From Mesonia algae (lineage in GTDB: Bacteria > Bacteroidota > Bacteroidia > Flavobacteriales > Flavobacteriaceae), in contig NZ_QKYV01000001.1 in assembly GCF_003253545.1 (NCBI RefSeq), positions 392,574 to 456,573 of the forward strand: 64,000 bases of DNA. Reading direction: 5' to 3'. The notes below the pieces were generated by a model. That model was given only the letters and a program-made list of their open reading frames with translations, searched no databases and was not told where the DNA came from. How positions within the stretch are numbered: the first letter of the stretch is position 1; each line of letters opens with the position of its first letter. The translations under genes were made by a program, and so were the position numbers. Below, piece after piece: positions 16,425-25,060 of this stretch.

Positions 16425-17744
16425 TTAATCAAATAACCATCGGTAGACATCATTACCATTGGCAAAAAGCACTAAAGCTATGAGAATGAAGAATCCAACC
16501 ATTTGAGCATACTCCATAAATTTATCGTTTGGCTTTCTTCCAGTAATAATTTCATACAGTAAAAACATGACGTGACCACCATCTAAAGCAGGAATAGGCA
16601 AAATATTCATAAATGCCAAAATCATAGATATAAGCGCCGTTGTTCCCCAAAAAGCTCTCCAATCCCAAGCATCTGGGAAAAGATTCCCTATCGCTCCAAA
16701 ACCACCCACTTGAGTAGCTCCTTTCTTAGTAAATACGTATTTAAATTGGGCCGCATAATCATGTAGGGTCCAATACCCATAGTCAAAGCCTTTAGCTATA
16801 CTTTCTCCCACACTGTATTCTCTTGTTTGAATATTTACAGGTTTCGCTTTAGGAAACACTCCAAATTCTTTATCATCATTTAAAGTAAATGGGATTTCTT
16901 TCTTATTCCCATCACGTAAGACGGTTAAAGTTCCACTTAATGACTCTAAATTAGTTTTCTGTTCTTGAAAATCTTGCCATTTTGAAAGAGGCTCATTATT
17001 AAAAGCAATCACTTCATCTCCCTTTCTTAAATCTATTTTTTTAGCTATAGAATTATCAACTACAGAATCTATTGTTGTAGACGCCATTCTATTAAATGGT
17101 TTCATATGACCAGATTGAAACAACTGCGTCCCTATATCTTCAGGAATATTAATTAATTGTTGAGAACCATCTTGATGCAAAACTTTTACCGTTTCCACAT
17201 CCCTAACCATAAAATGTTGGTTAATGGCAATTTGATTTTCAAATTCTTCTCCATTAACTTCTAAAATTCGATCTCCATCTTTAAATCCAAACTCTTCTAA
17301 AGGTTGTGCAACTGCAAACCCGTCTGGAATATCATCTTTAGTTACAAAATCACTTCCCCAAACAAATAGAACCATCATATAGATAAGAAACCCTAAAAGA
17401 ACATTTACCGTCACACCTCCTAACATAATAATAAGACGTTGCCAAGCTGGCTTGCTTCTAAATTCCCAAGGTTGTGGTGGTTTTGCCATTTGCTCTTTGT
17501 CCATACTCTCATCGATCATTCCGGCTATTTTCACGTATCCGCCAAGAGGCAACCAACCTATTCCGTACTCGGTGCCTCCTATTTTCTTCTTGAAAAGTGC
17601 AAACTTTACATCAAAAAATAAGAAGAATTTTTCTACCCTTGTTTTAAATAGTTTAGCTGGAATAAAATGTCCTAATTCATGAAGAACAATTAAAAATGAT
17701 AAACTTAAAAGTAATTGTATGGCTTTTATAGCAAATGGACTCAT
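16425..17744 (-). CDS. rseP: RIP-type site-2 metalloprotease
   Basis: 439 residues. The zinc site HELGH (about residues 22-26) lies in the first membrane helix, with the third ligand in NILPIPALDGGHV near residue 386 in a later helix. One or two PDZ-like segments (for example DGDRILEVNGEEF and KGDEVIAFNNEPL) lie between. The family cuts membrane-bound anti-sigma factors and remnant signal peptides inside the membrane. It is a single minus-strand gene here, with tRNA-Asn downstream. No anti-sigma gene is adjacent, so its target is unknown. Confidence 0.93.
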   Translation of the reverse strand: MSPFAIKAIQLLLSLSFLIVLHELGHFIPAKLFKTRVEKFFLFFDVKFALFKKKIGGTEYGIGWLPLGGYVKIAGMIDESMDKEQMAKPPQPWEFRSKPAWQRLIIMLGGVTVNVLLGFLIYMMVLFVWGSDFVTKDDIPDGFAVAQPLEEFGFKDGDRILEVNGEEFENQIAINQHFMVRDVETVKVLHQDGSQQLINIPEDIGTQLFQSGHMKPFNRMASTTIDSVVDNSIAKKIDLRKGDEVIAFNNEPLSKWQDFQEQKTNLESLSGTLTVLRDGNKKEIPFTLNDDKEFGVFPKAKPVNIQTREYSVGESIAKGFDYGYWTLHDYAAQFKYVFTKKGATQVGGFGAIGNLFPDAWDWRAFWGTTALISMILAFMNILPIPALDGGHVMFLLYEIITGRKPNDKFMEYAQMVGFFILIALVLFANGNDVYRWLFD

Positions 17745-18110
17745 AGTCGTTTTTCTTAATTCTTTATAATAATTTAACCTTTAGAGACTTCTCTCGAATA
17801 ATTAAAGTGGTTTTTTAATCGCAATCTCCTTTATGTAAATGGAAGCTCTTGATTTCTAAAATCGCACAAAAGTAATCTTTTCTTTCCGCTTAGAAAAACA
17901 CTCCTTTATTTTCCTTTGTGTTAATTCATTCATAACACAAAATCATTAGCTTATCTCGCTTTTTTAATCGGTATGGTTTGAACTTTTTTTTCCGCGAAAG
18001 CGTAAATAAATAACAATTTTTAGATTTCCTTAGCGGAATAAATTTGCCTACATATTTCATCCTCTCGGTCAAAGAGCTTATTTTTGTAACTCCTAAAATA
18101 ATTACCTGCA
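17745..18110. other. 366-bp intergenic region without a gene
   Basis: Divergent region between rseP and the SCO1-like gene. It holds the iterated motif TTCCGCGAAAGCG at 17990-18002, a CCTTAGCGGAA motif at 18028-18038, and a -7 box TATTTTTG at 18079-18086 that probably serves the SCO1-like gene. A short minus-strand frame across it lacks coding character. I see no RNA gene. Confidence 0.6.
17990..18002 (+). repeat. Iterated palindromic motif TTCCGCGAAAGCG (intergenic)
   Basis: Exact copy in non-coding DNA, followed by TAA as at 53836. Confidence 0.7.
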
Positions 18111-18791
18111 ATGCTCAAATTCTTTGCCAAGTATAAGTATTTTGCTGTTGTTCTCTTTATCCTATCAGCAATTATCATCACAATCATCTACCAGTTATTA
18201 AAACCGGCGCCTAATTTACCAATTTATCAACCGAGTATGGTGAATACCGAATTGGTAGATTCTACCATGCAATACATTAGAAAATACCACAAAGTAGCCG
18301 ATTTTAAGTTGATTAACCAAAATGGTGACACTGTTACACAAGAGAATTACAAAGATAAAATATATGTAGCTGATTTCTTTTTTACCACTTGTCAAACTAT
18401 TTGCCCGATTATGACAGACCATATGAAGAAAATCCAAGAAGAGTTTAAGGATGATGATGAAGTTTTACTTCTCTCTCATACGGTCACTCCAAAAATTGAT
18501 AGTGTTGAACAGCTTAGAAAATACGCAGATAAGAAAGGCGTAATTGACAGTAAATGGAATCTAGTTACTGGCGATAAAAAGCAAATTTACGAATTGGCAA
18601 GAAAATCTTATTTTGTAGTCAAAAACCAAGGAAACGGAGGTCCGTATGACATGATTCATACCGAAAATTTCGCACTTATAGATAACCAACGCCGTATTAG
18701 AAAATTTTATGATGGCACCAATCCCGATGCCATTGAGGAGTTAATTGAAGACATCGCCACCTTAAAAAAGATACAAAATTCAGAAGAATGA
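18111..18791 (+). CDS. SCO1/SenC-family protein
   Basis: 226 residues. An N-terminal membrane anchor (YFAVVLFILSAIIITIIYQL) is followed by a thioredoxin-fold domain with the copper-binding CQTIC (in FFFTTCQTICPIM, about residues 88-100) and the distal His in DMIHTENFALID. This Cys-x-x-x-Cys plus His set is the SCO signature; such proteins deliver copper to, or reduce, the CuA site of cytochrome c oxidase. The gene is monocistronic by context, ahead of feoA. Confidence 0.92.
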   Translation: MLKFFAKYKYFAVVLFILSAIIITIIYQLLKPAPNLPIYQPSMVNTELVDSTMQYIRKYHKVADFKLINQNGDTVTQENYKDKIYVADFFFTTCQTICPIMTDHMKKIQEEFKDDDEVLLLSHTVTPKIDSVEQLRKYADKKGVIDSKWNLVTGDKKQIYELARKSYFVVKNQGNGGPYDMIHTENFALIDNQRRIRKFYDGTNPDAIEELIEDIATLKKIQNSEE

Positions 18792-18832
18792 GGTTTTAAC
18801 GATTAAGGCTTTACTATGAAGTTTTTTTCTGT

Positions 18833-18840
18833 TACTTTTG
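18833..18840 (+). promoter_or_regulatory. Putative -7 element of feoAB (TACTTTTG)
   Basis: Exact TAnnTTTG 28 bases before the feoA TTG start. A partly palindromic GTTTA...TAAAC segment (18845-18867) follows and overlaps the expected transcription start, a plausible repressor site, but its symmetry is weak. No -33 TTG is seen. Confidence 0.45.
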
Positions 18841-18868
18841 CGTTGTTTAAATTCAATCTAAATAAACT

Positions 18869-19099
18869 TTGAAATTAACTATAGCCGACTTAAAGCGCGG
18901 ACAGCGCGGAATCATTAAAGAATTTACTGATGATACCATCCCTCTTAAACTTTTAGAAATGGGATGCTTACCCGGTAATGACGTTGAGTTAGTGCAAATT
19001 GCACCTTTTAAAGATCCTTTGTACCTCAATATTAATGGAAGTCATTTAGCAATAAGAAAGGAAACCGCCTTAAAAGTAGAAATAGAACTGGTAGAATAG
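18869..19099 (+). CDS. feoA: Ferrous iron transport protein A
   Basis: 76 residues, an SH3-like protein of the FeoA family (IADLKRGQRGIIKEF; LKLLEMGCLPGNDVEL). It supports FeoB in iron(II) import. The start codon is TTG (18869); no ATG is available near the conserved N-terminus. feoB begins one base after its stop. The DtxR-like repressor at 26032 has a related C-terminal domain. Confidence 0.93.
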   Translation: MKLTIADLKRGQRGIIKEFTDDTIPLKLLEMGCLPGNDVELVQIAPFKDPLYLNINGSHLAIRKETALKVEIELVE

Positions 19100-19100
19100 T

Positions 19101-21200
19101 ATGGCAAAGCAAATAAATGTCGCTCTTATAGGAAACCCAAATACTGGTAAAACCTCTGTATTTAATCACCTAACAGGTCTCAACCAACAGGTAGGAAACT
19201 ATCCTGGAATAACGGTTGAAAAAAAAGAAGGTATTTGTAAACTTCCGCGTGGTTTAAAAGCTCACATTATAGATTTACCAGGCACCTATAGCCTTAACGC
19301 TTCCTCTCTTGATGAAAATCTAGTTATAGAGTTATTGCTTAACAAAAACGACAAAGATTACCCAGATGTAGCGGTCGTTGTAAGCGATGTAGAAAATTTA
19401 AAAAGAAACTTACTCTTATATACCCAAATTAAAGATTTAGGTATTCCCACGATATTAGTCATTAATATGGCAGATCGCATGGAGCTCAAGGGAATAAGTA
19501 TAGATATAGATTTACTAGAAGAACGCTTAAAAACCAAAATTGCCCTCGTTAGTTCTCGTAAAAATACAGGGATTGAAGAATTAAAAGAACTCATCATTAA
19601 TTATGGTAGAATCCCTACCGAACCATGTTTAAATGCCTCTTCTATAGATCCTGAATATTTTGATCGTTTAAGAAAAGCATTTCCTAACCAGTCTTTATAC
19701 AAACTTTGGTTAGTTATTACTCAAGATGTAAATTTTGGAAACCTCAACCGAAAGGAAATTAATCTTACTCAAGATTTTCTACCTAAAAAGAAAAGCGAAC
19801 TTAAACGACTTCAGCAAAAAGAAACCATTGCAAGATATCAATTTATTAATGGTGTTTTAAAAGAAACCCACACCGTAGATATTAATGCTGCCAAAGATTT
19901 ACGTGCAAAATTAGATCGTATACTTACTCACAAAGTTTGGGGGTACGTTATATTCTTTTCTATCATGCTACTCATCTTTCAAGCGATTTATGATTGGTCT
20001 AGCTACCCAATGGATTTTATAGATATGGCTTTCGCCGAATTAAGCGAATGGTCTAAAAATGTATTGCCTGCAGGTGTTTTCACTAATCTAATTTCTGAAG
20101 GAATTATTCCTGGCCTTGGCGGAATCGTTATTTTCATTCCACAAATTGCCTTTCTATTTCTATTTATTTCGCTCCTTGAAGAAAGTGGCTATATGAGCCG
20201 TGTAGTATTCTTAATGGATAAAATTATGAAACGTTTTGGCCTTAGCGGAAAAAGTGTAGTTCCTTTAGTGTCGGGAACAGCCTGCGCCATTCCTGCAGTT
20301 ATGGCCACTAGAAATATAGAAAATTGGAAGGAGCGCTTAATTACTATTTTAGTAGTACCCTTTACCACTTGTTCTGCTAGATTACCCGTTTACCTTATTA
20401 TTATTGCCTTAGTTATTCCCGATGAGCGTTTTCTTGGGATTTTTAATTATCAAGGATTAACACTTATGCTCCTTTACCTTCTTGGTTTTGGTATGTCTGT
20501 ATTCTCTGCTTGGGTGCTCAATAAAATTATGGACATCAAAGGGAAAAGCTATTTTGTCATTGAAATGCCCGACTATAAGCTTCCTATGTTCAAAAACGTA
20601 GCTATAAACGTTGTAGAAAAAACAAAGTCTTTTGTATTTGGCGCCGGTAAAATAATTCTAGCCATTTCAATTGTTTTGTGGGTTTTGGCTAGTTATGGTC
20701 CTGGAGACGATTTTAATAATGCTGAAGCCGTTGTCACTCAAGAGTATGGAAATAGTTTATCTGAAGAAGAATTTAATAAACATGTTTCTTCCGTAAAGTT
20801 AGAAAACTCATATATAGGTATTATGGGTAAAGCTATAGAACCAGCTGTAGCTCCCTTAGGTTACGACTGGAAAATTGGTATAGCTATTGTAAGTTCTTTT
20901 GCTGCGAGAGAAGTTTTTGTAGGAACGCTAGCAACCATATATAGTGTAGGAAGTGATGATGAAAAAACTATAAAAAATAGAATGGCAGCAGAGGTAAATC
21001 CTATATTAGGAGGCCCATTGTTTAATTTTGCCAGCGGTATTAGCTTACTTCTTTTTTATGCTTTTGCTATGCAATGTATGAGTACTCTGGCTATCGTAAA
21101 AAGAGAAACAAATTCTTGGAAATGGCCTGCTTTGCAATTATTTATTATGTCGGGAATAGCTTATGTCGCTGCTTTAGCCGCATTCCAAATTTTAAAATAG
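19101..21200 (+). CDS. feoB: Ferrous iron transporter FeoB
   Basis: 699 residues. The N-terminal G domain has G1 GNPNTGKTS (about residues 10-18), the G2 region NYPGITVEKKEG, G3 DLPGTYSL and G4 NMAD. The membrane part has two gate repeats, with the SGTACAIPAVMATR pore Cys motif (about residue 390). It imports Fe(II) across the inner membrane. It is preceded by feoA and followed by a 49-residue Cys-rich membrane protein. Confidence 0.97.
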   Translation: MAKQINVALIGNPNTGKTSVFNHLTGLNQQVGNYPGITVEKKEGICKLPRGLKAHIIDLPGTYSLNASSLDENLVIELLLNKNDKDYPDVAVVVSDVENLKRNLLLYTQIKDLGIPTILVINMADRMELKGISIDIDLLEERLKTKIALVSSRKNTGIEELKELIINYGRIPTEPCLNASSIDPEYFDRLRKAFPNQSLYKLWLVITQDVNFGNLNRKEINLTQDFLPKKKSELKRLQQKETIARYQFINGVLKETHTVDINAAKDLRAKLDRILTHKVWGYVIFFSIMLLIFQAIYDWSSYPMDFIDMAFAELSEWSKNVLPAGVFTNLISEGIIPGLGGIVIFIPQIAFLFLFISLLEESGYMSRVVFLMDKIMKRFGLSGKSVVPLVSGTACAIPAVMATRNIENWKERLITILVVPFTTCSARLPVYLIIIALVIPDERFLGIFNYQGLTLMLLYLLGFGMSVFSAWVLNKIMDIKGKSYFVIEMPDYKLPMFKNVAINVVEKTKSFVFGAGKIILAISIVLWVLASYGPGDDFNNAEAVVTQEYGNSLSEEEFNKHVSSVKLENSYIGIMGKAIEPAVAPLGYDWKIGIAIVSSFAAREVFVGTLATIYSVGSDDEKTIKNRMAAEVNPILGGPLFNFASGISLLLFYAFAMQCMSTLAIVKRETNSWKWPALQLFIMSGIAYVAALAAFQILK

Positions 21201-21207
21201 AAAAATT

Positions 21208-21357
21208 ATGTTACAGGAAATTTTAGTTTTACTTACATTTTTAGTGGCTCTTTTTTATTTGTTTACCAAACTTATATGGACACCACCATTTATGCAAAAG
21301 AATGCAGCCAAGAGCAAGGGTTGCGGCTCTTCTGGTTCAGATTGTGGATGCCATTAA
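21208..21357 (+). CDS. FeoB-associated Cys-rich membrane protein
   Basis: 49 residues. It starts at ATG 21208, 7 bases after the feoB stop. One N-terminal membrane helix (EILVLLTFLVALFYLF) is followed by a short tail ending CGSSGSDCGCH, with three Cys and a terminal His. This is the layout of the FeoB-associated Cys-rich membrane protein family, whose role in iron handling is unproven. It would be tightly co-translated with feoB. Confidence 0.85.
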   Translation: MLQEILVLLTFLVALFYLFTKLIWTPPFMQKNAAKSKGCGSSGSDCGCH

Positions 21358-21360
21358 TTA

Positions 21361-21771
21361 TTAGTTCTTAGTTTCTGCTATTTGAAGGTAATAATCTAGA
21401 TTATTTTTGTTTTCTATAGTAGGATGTGGCTTTAACTGATATATATTAACCTTAATAGATGGCGCTAAAGTAAGTTGGAAAGGGTTTTCTGTACTTAAAT
21501 CTTTAAGTATAACTTCCTTTTTTTCCATTTCCTCGCCATCTTTACATATCATTAACAGCACTTTTACTTGACCCGCCCAAATACATTCTGTTCCTGTAGG
21601 ACAACGTGAATCTTCAGTAACTTCTAAAAAGTCGACACTATAGTTAGTATGTACAATAATAGACTTTCCTAAAGGTAATTTTTTTACTATCACAGGTGTA
21701 GCGGTTTTTTGTTGAGCCTGAATTACTAGACCGGTTAACAATAAAACAAGGGTAAGAATTGATTTTTTCAT
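21361..21771 (-). CDS. Hypothetical exported protein with DSRCPTGTECIWAG motif
   Basis: 136 residues with a signal peptide (MKKSILTLVLLLTGLVIQAQ). The motif EDSRCPTGTECIWAGQV (about residues 53-69), with paired Cys, is shared by a family of small exported bacterial proteins of unknown function. It converges on the feo operon and begins right after a decayed ZIP transporter fragment. No catalytic residues can be recognised. Confidence 0.8.
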   Translation of the reverse strand: MKKSILTLVLLLTGLVIQAQQKTATPVIVKKLPLGKSIIVHTNYSVDFLEVTEDSRCPTGTECIWAGQVKVLLMICKDGEEMEKKEVILKDLSTENPFQLTLAPSIKVNIYQLKPHPTIENKNNLDYYLQIAETKN

Positions 21772-21781
21772 AGTTTAAATA

Positions 21782-21913
21782 TATAAATCTGAGAATAGCA
21801 ATATTGTTATAATTAGCTTGTCGAGATTCAAGAATTACTTCTTCTGCAACCATAAATATCGTGGCTTCAGCAGCAAAAGCTAACGCATAAGATAATATAG
21901 ACTGAAAAGACAT
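21782..21913 (-). pseudogene. Remnant of a ZIP-family metal transporter
   Basis: About 40 residues on the minus strand (SYALAFAAEATIF, MVAEEVILESR, ANYNNIAILRFI) closely resemble the metal-site helices of ZIP transporters, where the intact form reads ALAFAAGAMIYVVVEEVIPES. Gly-to-Glu and Pro-to-Leu changes hit core positions. No ZIP-like sequence lies upstream (a stop is reached within 8 codons), and downstream the frame runs into the promoter of the 136-residue gene. It is a dead fragment inside a metal-transport region. Confidence 0.65.
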
Positions 21914-22014
21914 TACAGAAAATACTCTTAAAGGTTATTTCTTACTTTTTTTCTAAAATTTAACATTAATGTAAATATTATAAAAATCAACAATTTAGAT
22001 AAAGTTACATTGAA

Positions 22015-23175
22015 TCACCCTCTAAATAGAAAAAACTTAGCTTTTAGATCTTCAATTGCTGTTTCCTTATTAGTTGTGATATATCTTAAAGCCTCTTCAG
22101 TAAATTCTGTTCCTTTTTCAGTTAAATTAACAATATTTCCAGATAGTTTAATCAAATTATTTTTTTGAGCCAAATCTAAAATTGTTTTAGATTTTACTTT
22201 TCCCCAATTGATATGTTTTTGTAAATGGTCAACATGACGTTCTTCTATTTCTACATGATTTTGAAGATGTAACAAAAATACAAGTAATGACACTTCTATT
22301 CGCTGATGTTTTTCTTTATATATTACAGAAAAAACACCTCTCTTAGGTGCAAAAAGATAGACTATAAGAAATATAATTCCTAACATAGTAGTCATTGATC
22401 CTGCAATAGATGCATCTAAGAAATTTGCCATCCAATATCCTGAAATAGCAGAAAAAACTCCTAGAAAACAGCTTATTAATAACATTTTTTTTAAACTGTC
22501 TGTAAGCAAATAAGCGGTGGCCGCTGGCGCTATTATGAGGGCAACTACCAAAATTGCTCCAACTGCATCAAAAGCTCCTACTACAGTTATTGAAGAAACG
22601 GTCATTAATCCATAATGTAATAATAAAGGAGAAAAACCCAATGTAGTCGCTAAACCTTTATCAAAAGTGCTCAATTTGAGTTCTTTAAAAAATAAAAGTA
22701 ACAGACTAATTGTTGTTAACAATATAGTCCCTATTACCCAAAGAGATTTAGGTCCTATATCTATTGCATTCACCTCTAAGCGATCAAAGGGTGCAAAAGC
22801 AAGTTCTCCTAGTAATACTGCATCAATATCCAAATGCACATCATTTGCATTTTTAGCAATAAGAATTACACCTATGCTAAATAATGCAGGAAATACAAGT
22901 CCTATCGCTGTATCCTCTTTTACAAGACCTGTCTTTTGAATAAATTCTACTAAAACAACAGTAACGACCCCAGTAATAGCTGCTAATAAAATTAGAAATG
23001 GAGAATTAAGATCATTCGTAATGAAAAAACCCAAAACCAAGCCTGGAAGTATGGAGTGACTTATTGCGTCACTAATCATTGCCATTTTTCTTAATACTAA
23101 AAATGTACCTGGTATTGCACATGCCATCGCTACCAATGCAGCTATAATTTGTATTTCTAATTGTGCGCTAGTCAT
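22015..23175 (-). CDS. Metal ABC transporter permease with C-terminal winged-helix-like extension
   Basis: 386 residues. Residues 1-285 are an ABC-3 permease of the ZnuB/MntB/TroC type, with about 8-9 membrane helices and the DAISHSILPG motif that contacts the ATPase. Residues 290-386 form a soluble tail with a winged-helix look (VSLLVFLLHLQNHVEIEER, SKTILDLAQKNNLIKL, NLTEKGTEF), similar to the DNA-binding end of DtxR-type repressors. The gene overlaps the previous permease by 8 bases and is last in the operon. A Mn role is inferred from the repressor. Confidence 0.9.
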   Translation of the reverse strand: MTSAQLEIQIIAALVAMACAIPGTFLVLRKMAMISDAISHSILPGLVLGFFITNDLNSPFLILLAAITGVVTVVLVEFIQKTGLVKEDTAIGLVFPALFSIGVILIAKNANDVHLDIDAVLLGELAFAPFDRLEVNAIDIGPKSLWVIGTILLTTISLLLLFFKELKLSTFDKGLATTLGFSPLLLHYGLMTVSSITVVGAFDAVGAILVVALIIAPAATAYLLTDSLKKMLLISCFLGVFSAISGYWMANFLDASIAGSMTTMLGIIFLIVYLFAPKRGVFSVIYKEKHQRIEVSLLVFLLHLQNHVEIEERHVDHLQKHINWGKVKSKTILDLAQKNNLIKLSGNIVNLTEKGTEFTEEALRYITTNKETAIEDLKAKFFLFRG

Positions 23176-24283
23176 CGCTTTTTCCTAATTTCTTATTTAT
23201 AGATGCAGCTTCTTCATATCCTTTTTTTGTAAGTGCCCATTGTTTACCACTTAAACTTATGAGTTCTTGATTTTCTAATTTAAGTAAGCTTTTTTTGGTA
23301 AAACCTTGAAAGTTGTTGAGGATACGAATAGCATGGGGGTGCGATATATTATCATGGTTTTGAGCAATGCGGTACATAAAAGTTAGAGTCTTTTTTAAAT
23401 GAAGTTCTTTTCGATTTTTGCGGAACCTCATTTCTCTAAAAATCAAACCTCTACTTGGAGAAAAAGCAAATGAGATAAGCACAAAACTTGCTGCAATTAA
23501 AACAATTACTGGACCAGTAGAGAGGTTATTTTGGGTGGCACTAATTGCTGTTCCAAAAATACCAGAAAGAGCTCCAAATATTGAAGCCAATATAATCATA
23601 GTACTCAAATTATTTGTCCATTGTCGTGCTGCTGCTGCTGGCGCCAAGAGCATTGCACTCATTAAAATAACACCAACAGTTTGCAATCCTAAAACAATGG
23701 CGAGCACAATAAAAAAAGTAATAAGAATATCTAAAAACCGCGTATTAAACCCTAAAGTTTTAGTATAATCTGGATCAAAAAGTAATAATTTAAATTCTTT
23801 CCAAAAAAGAAGCAATACAATTAGACTTACCCCTGTAACCGATGCCATAATTAAAACATCTTGTTCTACCAAAGTAGCAGCTTGTCCAAAAAGATATTTA
23901 TCTAAGCCTGCTTGATTGGCATTTGGCATTTTTTGAATAAAGGTTAACAGTAAAATCCCTAGACCAAAAAATAAAGAAAGTATTAAACCTAATGCAGTGT
24001 CACTTTTCAAGCGTGTTCGTTTAGTAATACCTTTAATCCAAAAAGTACCTATAAGTCCGCTTATAAGAGCACCTAGTAAAATAAGATTTGGATCTTTTAC
24101 TCCTGTAATTATAAATGCCAAAGCTATACCTGGAAGGGACGCGTGAGAAATAGCATCTCCTAGTAGGCTTTGTTTGCGTAATACCGCAAAACTACCTAAC
24201 ATTCCACAAATAGCTCCCAAAATGGCAGTTCCTAAAGTTATGGTACGCAATGTATAATTGGTAAAAAAATCTATTAAATCCAT
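23168..24283 (-). CDS. Metal ABC transporter permease with C-terminal winged-helix-like extension
   Basis: 371 residues. An ABC-3 permease paralogous to the next gene (GDAISHASLPGIALAF near residue 36; AMLLAPAAAARQW). After the last membrane helix a 75-residue tail (LTFMYRIAQNHDN, IRILNNFQGFTKKSLLKL, ALTKKGYEEA) again resembles a winged helix. It forms, with the paralogue, the likely heterodimeric channel. It lies 5 bases after the ATPase gene. The shared tails may bind DNA, metal or each other; this is untested. Confidence 0.9.
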   Translation of the reverse strand: MDLIDFFTNYTLRTITLGTAILGAICGMLGSFAVLRKQSLLGDAISHASLPGIALAFIITGVKDPNLILLGALISGLIGTFWIKGITKRTRLKSDTALGLILSLFFGLGILLLTFIQKMPNANQAGLDKYLFGQAATLVEQDVLIMASVTGVSLIVLLLFWKEFKLLLFDPDYTKTLGFNTRFLDILITFFIVLAIVLGLQTVGVILMSAMLLAPAAAARQWTNNLSTMIILASIFGALSGIFGTAISATQNNLSTGPVIVLIAASFVLISFAFSPSRGLIFREMRFRKNRKELHLKKTLTFMYRIAQNHDNISHPHAIRILNNFQGFTKKSLLKLENQELISLSGKQWALTKKGYEEAASINKKLGKSDD

Positions 24284-24288
24284 AATTG

Positions 24289-25029
24289 CTATTTATTTAT
24301 AGCTACTTTATAATTGATACCATAGGTTTTTGTAAGATTATTGTCATTGAAAATTTCTTTGACTTGACCCGAAGCTATTCCTTTTACATTGAGAAATGTC
24401 ACCCAATCAAAATACTCTGGTACGGTTTGCAAATCATGATGAACCACCACTAATGTTTTACCTGCTTTACGTAGCTCTTTTAAAATATTAATAATTGCTT
24501 TTTCCGTAGTAGCATCTACCCCTTGAAAAGGTTCATCCATTAAATATATAGAGGCATTTTGAACCAATGCCCTTGCCAAAAATATACGTTGTTGCTGACC
24601 TCCACTTAACTGACTTATCTGTCTATTTTTAAATTCAAGCATTCCTACTTTCTCTAATGCTTCCAGAGCCTGTTTTTTCTCTTTACTTCCTGGTCGTTTA
24701 ATCCATCCCAAACTACCATATGTTCCCATCATTACAACATCTAGCGAGGTTGTTGGAAAATCCCAATCTACACTCCCTTTTTGTGGTACATAGGCCACTT
24801 TATTTACTTGTTTTTTGTATGGTTTTCCAAAAATTTTTACACTACCAGCAATAGGCTTTATAATACCTAAAATAGCTTTAATAAGAGTAGATTTTCCAGC
24901 ACCATTAGGACCAACAACCGCCATTAACACCCCTTCAGGAATTAATAAATCTATATCCCAAAGCACAGGTTTATAGTTGTAAGCTACTGTAAGGTCATCT
25001 ATTTGAATAGCGTATTTTTTTTGAATCAT
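24289..25029 (-). CDS. Metal ABC transporter ATP-binding protein
   Basis: 246 residues. Walker A is [10 protein letters not shown] (about residues 40-49), the ABC signature LSGGQQQR (about 145), Walker B YLMDEP and the switch VVHHD. It belongs to the ZnuC/MntB ATPase group. It lies between the binding-protein and permease genes in the order repressor, binding protein, ATPase, permease, permease. Confidence 0.95.
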   Translation of the reverse strand: MIQKKYAIQIDDLTVAYNYKPVLWDIDLLIPEGVLMAVVGPNGAGKSTLIKAILGIIKPIAGSVKIFGKPYKKQVNKVAYVPQKGSVDWDFPTTSLDVVMMGTYGSLGWIKRPGSKEKKQALEALEKVGMLEFKNRQISQLSGGQQQRIFLARALVQNASIYLMDEPFQGVDATTEKAIINILKELRKAGKTLVVVHHDLQTVPEYFDWVTFLNVKGIASGQVKEIFNDNNLTKTYGINYKVAINK

Positions 25030-25060
25030 TTCTTTTAAAATTCAAAATTTATAATTTGGT

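Noticed and set aside
17926-18111. 61-residue minus-strand frame between rseP and the SCO1-like gene
   Set aside because: No recognisable domain, runs through an iterated palindrome and the likely promoter of the SCO1-like gene.
18845-18867. GTTTA...TAAAC segment upstream of feoA as a DtxR-type operator
   Set aside because: Only the outer five bases are symmetric and the core does not match TTTAGxxxxxxCTAAA, so it is mentioned only as a possibility.
21644-21913. Complete 89-residue frame containing the ZIP-like fragment
   Set aside because: Only the first 40 or so residues resemble a protein; the rest is out-of-frame reading of the 136-residue gene. Listed as a remnant, not a gene.
23418-23768. 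116-residue plus-strand frame opposite the ABC permease
   Set aside because: Mirror frame of a hydrophobic gene; no independent evidence.
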